Positions 1 through 5,031 of a stretch of DNA of 5,031 bases are shown piece by piece. Positions within the stretch are counted from its first letter, which is position 1. Every line of letters starts with the position of its first letter. The stretch comes from Campylobacterota bacterium. Its GTDB lineage: Bacteria > Campylobacterota > Campylobacteria > Campylobacterales > SZUA-545. The notes under the pieces are model-generated. The model was given only the letters and a program-made list of their open reading frames with translations, made no database searches and had not been told where the DNA came from. The stretch spans positions 1-5,031 of the forward strand of contig PWVP01000002.1 of assembly GCA_003561815.1 (NCBI GenBank). Direction: 5' to 3'. Made by a program: the position numbers and the translations under genes.

Positions 1-1824
1 CGAGCAAAGTCCGGCACCAACCCGGGGTGCCTTCGTGACGGAACACAACAAACCCAAGCAGGAGCGGGATCCGGTTGCCAACGATTACGGATCATCTCAA
101 CCATGGCCTCCACCAGCTCGTCGCCAAAATAGCCTGCATGTTTATGCTCCGCTACCGCTTTGCCCCAACCCGCATCATTCCAGCGCGATAACACACGGCC
201 CTTCTGCGCCCGCCACTCTTGCGGCAGATTACCCTGGAAGCCGTACTCAACAAAGGCATTGGCGGCCACTTGCGCTTTGGGCACAATCACCATTTCTGCG
301 TGTTTGAGAAAGGTGGCAGCCCGGTGAACAACCAAAGGGTCAATTGACAAATCGATGATCGGTTGGCCGAGGCAGGAGGCGCATTTGCCGCACGGCGTAG
401 GATGGTGATCATCCAAAGCCCGACGCAAAAAAGTCATCTTACAGTTGTCGTCCAATAGATAGGCTTGCACCTGCGCCCACTCCTCTTCGCGCTGCTGGGT
501 CAAATGCGTAATTCGGTCATGATCCATCTGGTAACGCACGGCTGTTCTGTGCCACTTCTTGCCGGTTTTGATCACAGGTGCAGGATTTTCCACACTCAGC
601 AGCTTGAGCACCTTCTCTATCTGCCCGTGGCGAAGATTGGTCTGCTCTTCGATGCCGCGAATGGACAGACCATCACTATTTTCCAAAACCCGCAAAATCT
701 CGTTAACCTGTGCCTCCGGGGGAAAAGCCGACTCCCTAAAGAACTCATGAATGTCCCGATCTTCCGCACCCGACATCAGCACGCCCACAGCGCGATCGAT
801 GCCGCGTCCGGCACGCCCGACCTGCTGATAGTAGGCAACAATTGAACCGGGTGCTTGGTAGTGGATAACAAAGCTCAAATCCGGTTTGTCATAACCCATC
901 CCTAAAGCTGTAGTCGCCACCAGCACTTTGAGCCGGTTGTTTAACAGCAAACCCTCCAGATGAAGCCGATAGGCATTGCTGTCCTCAAAGCCATCGGCCT
1001 CGATACTGCCGTGATACGCTTTGGCCTCAATGCCGTTGGCGCTTAGCCAATCAGCCACCTGCTCGGCATCACGCACCGTCAAGGCATAAACGATGCCCGT
1101 GCCCGGCAAAGTGGGAATAACCTGTGCCAGCCAAGCCAAACGGGACGGCTGATCGGGCAGCACCATACTCTGTAACGCCAAGCTTTCTCGAATCAACGAT
1201 CCACGCTGAGGCCGGATACGACCTATCTGCGTTTGAATATCCTCCACGACCCGGTTATTGGCAGTGGCGGTTGTGGCGAGCACCGGTGTGTTTTCCGGCA
1301 GCTGACGCAAGATATTAACGATACGCCGATAATCCGGACGAAAATCGTGGCCCCAGTCGGAAATGCAGTGCGCCTCGTCGATTACCATCAACGCAATACG
1401 ATCGGCAATAGGCTGCAAGACGGTTGCGATAAATTCATCATTGGCCAGCCGCTCCGGAGAGATCAGCAGGCAGTCAACCTGATTATCTAAAATGCGCCGG
1501 GTTACCGCGTCCCAGTCGGCCCTATTGGCAGAATTGAGGGTTTCCGCCACAATACCCAAGCGCCCTGCCGACTCGATCTGGTTGCGCATCAAAGCAAGCA
1601 GTGGCGATACGATAATCGTCGGCCCCAGACCCCGATCACGGAAAATCTTGGCGCTGATAAAATAAACCGAACTTTTTCCCCAACCGGTACGTTGCACCAC
1701 CAGCAGCTTTTGCTGTTGGTTAACCAGCCCGTCAATAGCCTCCCATTGACCATCACGAAACTCGGCGGACGGATCACTCAGTTAGCGCAGCCTGCAATAG
1801 CTCTTGTGCGAGACTTTTATTCAC
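1..1824 (-). CDS. RecQ-family ATP-dependent DNA helicase with C-terminal phosphoribosyltransferase-like domain; partial, +1 frameshift near the N-terminus
   Basis: A 3'-to-5' superfamily 2 DNA helicase of the RecQ type, expected to unwind DNA in repair or recombination. Numbering from the GTG at 1824, the Walker A motif is QRTGWGKSS (K50). The DEAH box lies in MVIDEAHCISDWGHDFRPDY (D149-H152), motif VI is QQVGRAGRG (333-341), and a zinc site has Cys461, Cys478, Cys481 and Cys484. That C-x16-C-x2-C-x2-C spacing is the one in E. coli RecQ. The family usually has TGGGKS; the RTGWGKS form marks a separate RecQ-like branch that, from memory, carries a phosphoribosyltransferase domain. The last visible stretch, WVCCVPSRRHPGLVPDFA, fits the start of that domain; the rest is beyond the left edge. 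The start has GGAGG upstream and encodes MNKSLAQELLQAALTE, then TGA at 1776-1774. The helicase continues one frame over, after a TAA at 1784-1782, as DPSAEFRDGQWEAIDGL. I checked every codon from 1781 to 3 and found no other stop. Family assignment is very secure; integrity is not. Confidence 0.93.
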
Positions 1825-1836
1825 CTGCCCTCCGTC
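1825..1836 (-). promoter_or_regulatory. Ribosome binding site deciding the helicase GTG start
   Basis: Read on the minus strand, GACGGAGGGCAG sits directly before GTG (1824-1822). GGAGG (1833-1829) is 4 bases from the start, slightly close but usable. In that frame a TGA lies 7 codons further upstream, so no longer N-terminus is possible. This site supports GTG as the original start even though the frame it opens is closed 16 codons later. Confidence 0.6.
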
Positions 1837-1942
1837 TTTTTGGTTTCAGCTTGGCCGATCAGGCTTGCAAAGTATCAACAATTCAGAGGGTATCAAAACC
1901 TCACTAAAACCGCCCGCATTTTAATGGCACCACACCTCCCTT
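1837..1942. other. Gap between propeller and helicase genes, with a direct repeat
   Basis: These bases separate the propeller stop from the helicase ribosome binding site; both genes are on the minus strand. The minus strand holds two exact copies of TTGATAC (1896-1890 and 1878-1872), 18 bases apart start to start, just upstream of the helicase. They could be part of a promoter or a regulator site, but I cannot fit a good -35/-10 pair to them. I see no GC-rich hairpin followed by a T run, so read-through from the propeller gene is possible. Confidence 0.3.
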
Positions 1943-3424
1943 TTAGTGCCGCGATTTTGGCAGAGGGGGGCACACCCCAAGCGACCACCCATAAAGCCGC
2001 CCTTTGCTGCTTAGGCTATAAAGCACCGAGTCTATGACCGCCAGGCCGAAGACCGATCCCTCGCCACCGGCAAAGGTGTGTCGCACTTTGCCTGAAGCGG
2101 GATCGTAAACCGTGATATCGCCCGAACCCGATTCGCTAAAAATCAGATAACCGCACGCAGCGATCATCTTGCTGATGTGCACCGGCGGGGGGGTCTCTAT
2201 TTCCCGACCCAGCAGCTCGGAGTAGTGGACCTTAGGCGGATGGATCGGCTTTCGGCTAAAGAGCAGGCTCTCCTGGCGGGTATCATACGCGCCGATCCCT
2301 TTGCCGTACTGGCTAAAGTAGAGCTTGTGCCCTATGGGCACCAGATGGCTAATCCGCTCGGCCTGGTGTCGCTCGCGCTTTGGGTCAAAGGTGGCGGTGC
2401 GAATACTCTTCAGATGTTTTGCAGATGCGGGGCCTAACTGATAGACGAAGATGGTGCCGGTATCGTTAGGAAGATAGAGACGATCCTCTATCAGCGCCGC
2501 ATCGCGCAACACGCCGGTTCGCACCCCCTCGATCCGGTAGCGATCCTGAGGGGGCGTTAGGGTGTAGCGGCTATCGCCACTTAGCACCGCTACGCTGCCG
2601 TGCCTATCCATCACCAGAAGAAGCGCCCCTAGCGAGCGGATGGCGACAATATTGCCCGAGAGTCCCTGGACTGGCAGGGGTGAAAAGTCCGCCACTGTAA
2701 ACCCGGGCTCAAGCAGCCTCTCTTTAGGCGCACAGAGCACCTCTGCAGTGTAGGTGCCCAGACAGAGGTGGGTGGCGGTTGCGCCGATGGCGCTGAAGTG
2801 GCCGAAACGATCCAGCGAATCGCGTAGCGGAATGTGGGCCAGCGGCTTGAGGCTCTCAGCATGAAAGATCTCTAAAAACTCGCCTGATTGATCCTCTCTT
2901 CGTGAGGGGCTCCAGAGCCGATCGTTGGCTTGTGAGATGACATAGAGGTGGCGATCGCCCGCTGCGAAATGGTAGGCACTATTGTGAGCGAGTTTACGAT
3001 CGAGCAGCCCTCCGCTCTGCTTTCGCAGCACATGGGGTTTTGTGCGGATGGGCACACGCTTTTGGTGAGTGCCTGTCAGGCTGACTGTCGGCGGTAGTAG
3101 CTCGATTTTCCGGGTGCGGTTGTGCTCCAGATCGCTGGCCAAAAAGCGGATATCCATACTCAAAAAGTACTCGCGCTCATCATCGATCGGCTTTTGCACG
3201 GTGATGTTGTGCTGACCGGAAGAGCCCGATCCGTGCCGGGCCTTAAAGCGGTACTCAAGCGGCTTGCCGGCCACCAGCTCTCCCGCCGGGGATTCATTGA
3301 TCACAAGAGGGAGATTATCGATCGACGAGGTGATGACCACCGCTGCATAAAACGCCGGCTGGGCACCCAGAGCAGCACTCAAGATCAACAAACAAAGAGA
3401 GATGGCACGCATCGATCGAAACAC
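1943..3424 (-). CDS. Exported beta-propeller (WD40/PQQ-like repeat) protein of unknown function
   Basis: Predicted 493-residue exported protein. I place the start at GTG 3424 because AAGGAG lies 7 bases upstream and a TATAAT box lies beyond it. A longer ATG frame from 3526 would run through both signals, and the ATG at 3412 lacks a well-spaced ribosome site. Residues 5-24 form a signal peptide: MRA, then a hydrophobic run, with probable cleavage after LGA (21) or QPA (24). There is no lipobox. Residues about 30-140 look like a beta-rich N-terminal domain I cannot name. From about 155 to 481 there are repeated blade-like strands, each hydrophobic and ending near a small turn: DRHLYVISQ (157-165), HLCLGTYTAEVLC (219-231), RLYLPNDTGTIFVYQLG (315-331), KLYFSQYGKGIGAYD (367-381), YLIFSESGSGDITVYDP (426-442) and LYSLSSKGRLYGWSL (468-482). 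That suggests six or seven blades in the periplasm or on the surface. The short tail GVCPPLPKSRH after the last blade is atypical. No catalytic motif is visible. The coding call is firm; the fold is inferred from pattern only. Confidence 0.85.
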   Translation of the reverse strand: MFRSMRAISLCLLILSAALGAQPAFYAAVVITSSIDNLPLVINESPAGELVAGKPLEYRFKARHGSGSSGQHNITVQKPIDDEREYFLSMDIRFLASDLEHNRTRKIELLPPTVSLTGTHQKRVPIRTKPHVLRKQSGGLLDRKLAHNSAYHFAAGDRHLYVISQANDRLWSPSRREDQSGEFLEIFHAESLKPLAHIPLRDSLDRFGHFSAIGATATHLCLGTYTAEVLCAPKERLLEPGFTVADFSPLPVQGLSGNIVAIRSLGALLLVMDRHGSVAVLSGDSRYTLTPPQDRYRIEGVRTGVLRDAALIEDRLYLPNDTGTIFVYQLGPASAKHLKSIRTATFDPKRERHQAERISHLVPIGHKLYFSQYGKGIGAYDTRQESLLFSRKPIHPPKVHYSELLGREIETPPPVHISKMIAACGYLIFSESGSGDITVYDPASGKVRHTFAGGEGSVFGLAVIDSVLYSLSSKGRLYGWSLGVCPPLPKSRH

Positions 3425-3431
3425 CGGCAGA

Positions 3432-3437
3432 CTCCTT
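3432..3437 (-). promoter_or_regulatory. Ribosome binding site of the propeller gene
   Basis: The minus strand reads AAGGAG followed by 7 bases (TCTGCCG) and GTG at 3424. Spacing and sequence are near ideal. This sets the start at GTG rather than the in-frame ATG four codons later, or the far-upstream ATG at 3526. Confidence 0.8.
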
Positions 3438-3452
3438 GAACTGGCAGGGGCG

Positions 3453-3458
3453 ATTATA
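3453..3458 (-). promoter_or_regulatory. -10 box of the probable propeller promoter
   Basis: The minus strand has an exact TATAAT at 3458-3453. Transcription would begin near 3446, giving a leader of about 20 bases that contains the AAGGAG site. The expected -35 position (about 3481-3476) reads GGCAAA, a poor match to TTGACA, so the promoter may be weak or need an activator. Confidence 0.5.
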
Positions 3459-3501
3459 GACCCTCTCGCTTGAGTTTGCCGCGCAGCCGGTGATCGCTTA
3501 A

Positions 3502-3536
3502 GGGGAGTTTTTCTAAAGTTCCCCAATCAGGGGGAG
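3502..3536 (+). promoter_or_regulatory. Alternative hairpins covering the Hpt ribosome binding site
   Basis: GGGGAG occurs twice, at 3502-3507 and 3531-3536; the second copy is the Shine-Dalgarno of the gene starting at 3541, with a 4-base spacer. Between them TTCCCC (3519-3524) can pair with either copy: upstream with an 11-base loop, or downstream with a 6-base loop (AATCAG). Each pairing is six pairs including one G-U. The downstream hairpin would hide the ribosome site and the upstream one would free it. The pairing is visible in the sequence; any regulatory role is inferred. I could not identify the promoter, so it is not certain that the upstream arm is transcribed. Confidence 0.4.
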
Positions 3537-3540
3537 TGTA

Positions 3541-3942
3541 ATGGGCGTGTTTACGCAGCTTTGTGGCGCACACGAGTATGAGATTGTCGATGAGTTTATG
3601 GACCACTTCGAGATTATGACCGCCACAATGGCACCAACCATCTTGGCGCTGGGGCACACCGACACATACGCCAGCAGCGTCGATGAGCTCTTTCGCACCT
3701 TTCACAACCTCAAATCCGCCACCGCCTATCTAAGACTCGAGGCGATGAACCGACTCGCCGCCACGATCGAAGATCAGCTCGAGAGTGCGCGCAGCCACCC
3801 CGGCCCGGCGAGTGAGGGCTTTATCGACTGGCTTTTGATGGTAAGCGATCAGTTTGAGTGCTGGCATGGCGATCTCAGCGGCGATCGTGAGCGGTTTACG
3901 CCACTAAACTTCACCATCTTCGATCTGCCTGAAATCAATTAA
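3541..3942 (+). CDS. Single-domain histidine phosphotransfer (Hpt) protein
   Basis: A 133-residue cytoplasmic protein made of one helical Hpt domain, the module that passes phosphate between receiver domains in multi-step phosphorelays. The phosphorylated residue should be His55 in ELFRTFHNLKSATAYLRL (50-67), which matches the Hpt pattern HxxKGxx, with Ser in the Gly position. The N-terminal helix EYEIVDEFMDHFEIM (12-26) and the helix MNRLAATIEDQLE (69-81) fit the four-helix bundle. No kinase, receiver or membrane part is present. ATG follows AGGGGGAG with a 4-base spacer, and the frame ends at TAA. From memory it resembles a conserved standalone Hpt protein of sulfur-oxidising Campylobacterota, though I cannot confirm this. 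No histidine kinase or response regulator lies in the window, so its partners are encoded elsewhere. It is divergent from the propeller gene. Confidence 0.85.
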   Translation: MGVFTQLCGAHEYEIVDEFMDHFEIMTATMAPTILALGHTDTYASSVDELFRTFHNLKSATAYLRLEAMNRLAATIEDQLESARSHPGPASEGFIDWLLMVSDQFECWHGDLSGDRERFTPLNFTIFDLPEIN

Positions 3943-4014
3943 CACATCCATCAGCGTCAGCTTAAGCCACAGGTGTTACTATTTCCCTGCTGCAAGGCAC
4001 CGTCCCGGTCGGGA

Positions 4015-4057
4015 TAGACATGGTTTGCTTAGCGTCTTCCTCTTTTAACCCTGTCTA
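4015..4057 (+). other. Hairpin in the leader or gap before the DsrE-like gene
   Basis: TAGACA (4015-4020) pairs with TGTCTA (4052-4057). After one mismatch (T4021/C4051) GGTT (4022-4025) pairs with AACC (4047-4050). That makes 10 pairs around a 21-base pyrimidine-rich loop. It covers the upstream in-frame ATG at 4020, which argues against use of that start. No T run follows the stem on either strand, so it is not a classical terminator. The rest of the gap (3943-4097) also has a small TCCC/GGGA hairpin at 4003-4014 and no convincing promoter. Confidence 0.4.
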
Positions 4058-4086
4058 CCACCCTCCCTGCCGGGCCAATTCTGCCC

Positions 4087-4091
4087 AAAGG
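4087..4091 (+). promoter_or_regulatory. Ribosome binding site of the DsrE-like gene
   Basis: AAAGG lies 6 bases before ATG 4098. It favours this start over the in-frame ATG at 4020, which would add 26 residues without family likeness and has only a weak GGGA upstream. Confidence 0.55.
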
Positions 4092-4097
4092 TTTACG

Positions 4098-4442
4098 ATG
4101 CAACCCACCACCAACGGCCGCGTGATGCTGATCAAACACGATGCGATCGGCCAGGGCGAACTGGGCGTCAAACTGATGACCGGTTTTATGGCCGCCCTCA
4201 CCGATCAGCCCGTGCTGCCTGAGAAGATCTTTCTCATCAACCGTGGCGTGCTCTGTGCCACCACCCAAGGCCCGGTGCTCGATAGCCTGATCGCACTGGA
4301 AGCCAAAGGGGTCGCCATCTTCGCCTGCCAGACCTGTCTTAGCTACTTCGATCTCGAAGAGAGTCTCAAAGTGGGCCAACTGGGCAACGCGAAAGAGACC
4401 CTAGCCGCCCTGATCGGATCGGATAATCTGATCACGCTTTAA
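4098..4442 (+). CDS. DsrE/DsrF-like family protein, related to the C-terminal domain of YedF
   Basis: A 114-residue cytoplasmic protein of the DsrE/DsrF/TusD-like fold, a family of sulfur carrier and sulfur relay proteins. It resembles most closely the C-terminal half of YedF, the sulfurtransferase-like protein linked to selenium metabolism. Family features, in order, are MLIKHDAIGQGELGVKLM (10-27), the strand and turn KIFLINRGVLCATT (43-56), LDSLIALEAKGVAIFACQTC (61-80) and a C-terminal NLITL (110-114). The motif CQTC (Cys77, Cys80), followed by LSYF, matches the CGTCL-x-x-Y-type site of YedF. Cys53 is a third cysteine. Full YedF carries an N-terminal TusA-like domain of about 70 residues; here it is absent, and no TusA gene is seen nearby. 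Substrate (sulfur or selenium) cannot be told. The gene stops 58 bases before the next gene, so the two probably share a transcript. Confidence 0.85.
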   Translation: MQPTTNGRVMLIKHDAIGQGELGVKLMTGFMAALTDQPVLPEKIFLINRGVLCATTQGPVLDSLIALEAKGVAIFACQTCLSYFDLEESLKVGQLGNAKETLAALIGSDNLITL

Positions 4443-4457
4443 TACCTCTCCTTTGAT

Positions 4458-4472
4458 GCGGCAGGTTGCCGC
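4458..4472 (+). other. GC-rich hairpin between the DsrE-like gene and the exported-protein gene
   Basis: GCGGCA (4458-4463), a 3-base loop GGT, and TGCCGC (4467-4472) make a perfect 6-pair stem 16 bases after the DsrE-like stop. It is followed by CCACACACATCACAC rather than a T run, so it is unlikely to end transcription by itself. It may stabilise the upstream message end or slightly reduce expression of the next gene. Confidence 0.45.
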
Positions 4473-4487
4473 CCACACACATCACAC

Positions 4488-4493
4488 AAGGAG
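4488..4493 (+). promoter_or_regulatory. Ribosome binding site of the small exported protein
   Basis: AAGGAG is 7 bases before ATG 4501, an ideal arrangement. It rules out the in-frame ATG at 4453, which would put 16 polar residues before the signal peptide. Confidence 0.8.
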
Positions 4494-4500
4494 ACTTCCG

Positions 4501-4851
4501 ATGAAAGTCCTACGACTCACAGCCCTCACAGGCCTGCTAGCCACCACGCTTTGGGCCCAAAGCATCACCAAAGAGGGGATTGTCGTCGTCGCCCCCTGCG
4601 TCGAGCAGGGCCACTTCACCGAGTGCCCACTCAGCTATAACGCCAGCGATGAGCCGCTGGTGCTCTATGTCGCTGAGGATATGCGCTACTACACCCTCGA
4701 TCTCTCCGGCGTCACCCGCCGCGAAATGGACACCGGTTTCGCCCGCTACGGCACGGTGGTCACCGGCACGCTTAAAGGCGATCAACTCATCGTCGATCGC
4801 TACGAAGCCCCCGCCCCACGAGAGGACACACTCTTTAAAGGGTGCCTCTAA
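4501..4851 (+). CDS. Small exported protein of unknown function with three cysteines
   Basis: A 116-residue protein with a clear Sec signal peptide, MKVLRLTALTGLLATTLWA, with cleavage likely after Ala19. The mature part of about 97 residues has no membrane segment. It has Cys33 and Cys42 in APCVEQGHFTEC and Cys115 next to the C-terminus (KGCL). Two of the three could form a disulfide, or they could bind a metal or heme, but there is no CxxCH motif. The end of the domain, RYGTVVTGTLKGDQLIVDRY (79-98), reads as paired beta strands like the closing strands of a small OB-fold or SH3-like barrel; this is a pattern guess. I do not recognise the family. It follows the DsrE-like gene on the same strand, so a role in periplasmic sulfur or redox chemistry is possible but rests on context alone. 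Confidence 0.8.
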   Translation: MKVLRLTALTGLLATTLWAQSITKEGIVVVAPCVEQGHFTECPLSYNASDEPLVLYVAEDMRYYTLDLSGVTRREMDTGFARYGTVVTGTLKGDQLIVDRYEAPAPREDTLFKGCL

Positions 4852-4864
4852 CAGATTGCAAAAT

Positions 4865-4897
4865 GCCATCTTTTGCGGGGTGCGCGCCCCGCTTGGC
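4865..4897. other. Inverted repeat after the last complete gene, possible transcription end
   Basis: GCGGGG (4875-4880) and CCCCGC (4887-4892) form a 6-pair GC stem around TGCGCG. Outer arms GCCA (4865-4868) and TGGC (4894-4897) can extend it across an internal loop. It starts 14 bases after the stop of the exported-protein gene. TTTT precedes the stem on the plus strand and AAAA follows it on the minus strand, so neither direction has the usual T tail. It may be a weak or factor-assisted terminator. Confidence 0.4.
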
Positions 4898-5031
4898 TAC
4901 ACTTCTCACGACACCCTCTTAAGGACACCGCTTCCGGCGGAGGGTGCAACCGCCCTACCCCCGAAGATACACCTCAAACAGCCCACAAAACTCATCGCGG
5001 GTCTACACAAGGATGACTGGCTAGATCGATA
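4898..5031. other. Right-end stretch without a supported gene
   Basis: No convincing gene lies here. There are competing short hairpins: CCGC/GCGG (4928-4931 with 4937-4940) and GGCGG/CCGCC (4936-4940 with 4950-4954). On the minus strand, TRDEFCGLFEVYLRG ending at TAG 4957-4955 looks protein-like, but its frame has stops at 5005-5003 and again near 5022. It may be the damaged tail of a convergent gene entering from the right, or chance. Confidence 0.25.

Noticed and set aside
465..845. Plus-strand frame of 126 codons inside the helicase region
   Set aside because: It is antisense to conserved helicase motif VI and the region before the zinc site, with no family likeness of its own.
1920..1942. 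Tiny minus-strand frame (GTG after GGAGG, MPLKCGRF) just after the propeller stop
   Set aside because: Eight codons only, no conserved context seen, and too short to separate from chance.
2950..2970. GCGATCGC palindrome within the propeller gene
   Set aside because: A single copy in coding sequence; not the dispersed repeat known from cyanobacteria.
3122..3439. Plus-strand frame of 105 codons opposite the propeller N-terminus
   Set aside because: It is antisense to the signal peptide and N-terminal domain, has no ribosome site and a highly basic, low-likeness product.
3425..3526. Longer N-terminus of the propeller protein from ATG 3526
   Set aside because: It would run through the TATAAT box and the AAGGAG site and put a charged stretch of about 34 residues before a normal signal peptide. 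GTG 3424 fits much better.
4020..4097. Upstream start of the DsrE-like gene at ATG 4020
   Set aside because: The added 26 residues have no family likeness, the ATG lies inside a hairpin, and ATG 4098 has a better ribosome site.
4029..4379. Minus-strand frame opposite the DsrE-like gene
   Set aside because: The plus strand encodes clear family motifs; the antisense product is an artefact of GC-rich codons.
4453..4500. Upstream start of the exported protein at ATG 4453
   Set aside because: It lacks a good ribosome site and lies against the GC hairpin; AAGGAG before 4501 and the signal peptide decide the start.

Overview
The window looks like bacterial chromosome, probably from a free-living proteobacterium or campylobacterotal bacterium. 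It is gene-dense, has moderately high GC by eye, carries Shine-Dalgarno sites and uses GTG as well as ATG starts. The Hpt and DsrE-like proteins on the right resemble, from memory, proteins of sulfur- or hydrogen-oxidising Campylobacterota. The helicase on the left belongs to a family I associate mainly with other proteobacteria. The taxonomic call is therefore weak. I see no insertion sequence, phage gene, CRISPR array, tRNA or rRNA.

Left part, minus strand (1-1824): most of a RecQ-family helicase fused to the start of a phosphoribosyltransferase-like domain, cut by the left edge. The reading frame is intact over about 590 codons. The only good start (GTG at 1824, with a GGAGG site) is in a different frame, separated by a +1 shift at about 1774-1782. 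The gene is therefore mutated, mis-sequenced or recoded. Middle, minus strand (1943-3424): an exported beta-propeller protein of unknown function, with a GTG start, a strong ribosome binding site and a TATAAT -10 box.

Right part, plus strand: a single-domain Hpt phosphotransfer protein (3541-3942), divergent from the propeller gene; a short DsrE/YedF-like protein with a CxxC motif (4098-4442); and a small exported protein with three cysteines (4501-4851). The last two are 58 bases apart and probably co-transcribed. The final 180 bases hold inverted repeats and possibly the damaged end of a convergent gene.

The genes do not form one recognisable system. Points worth a second look are the helicase frameshift, a pair of mutually exclusive hairpins over the Hpt ribosome binding site, the single-domain YedF-like protein beside an exported cysteine protein, and the unassigned propeller protein. 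I do not find convincing evidence of an undescribed multi-gene system.
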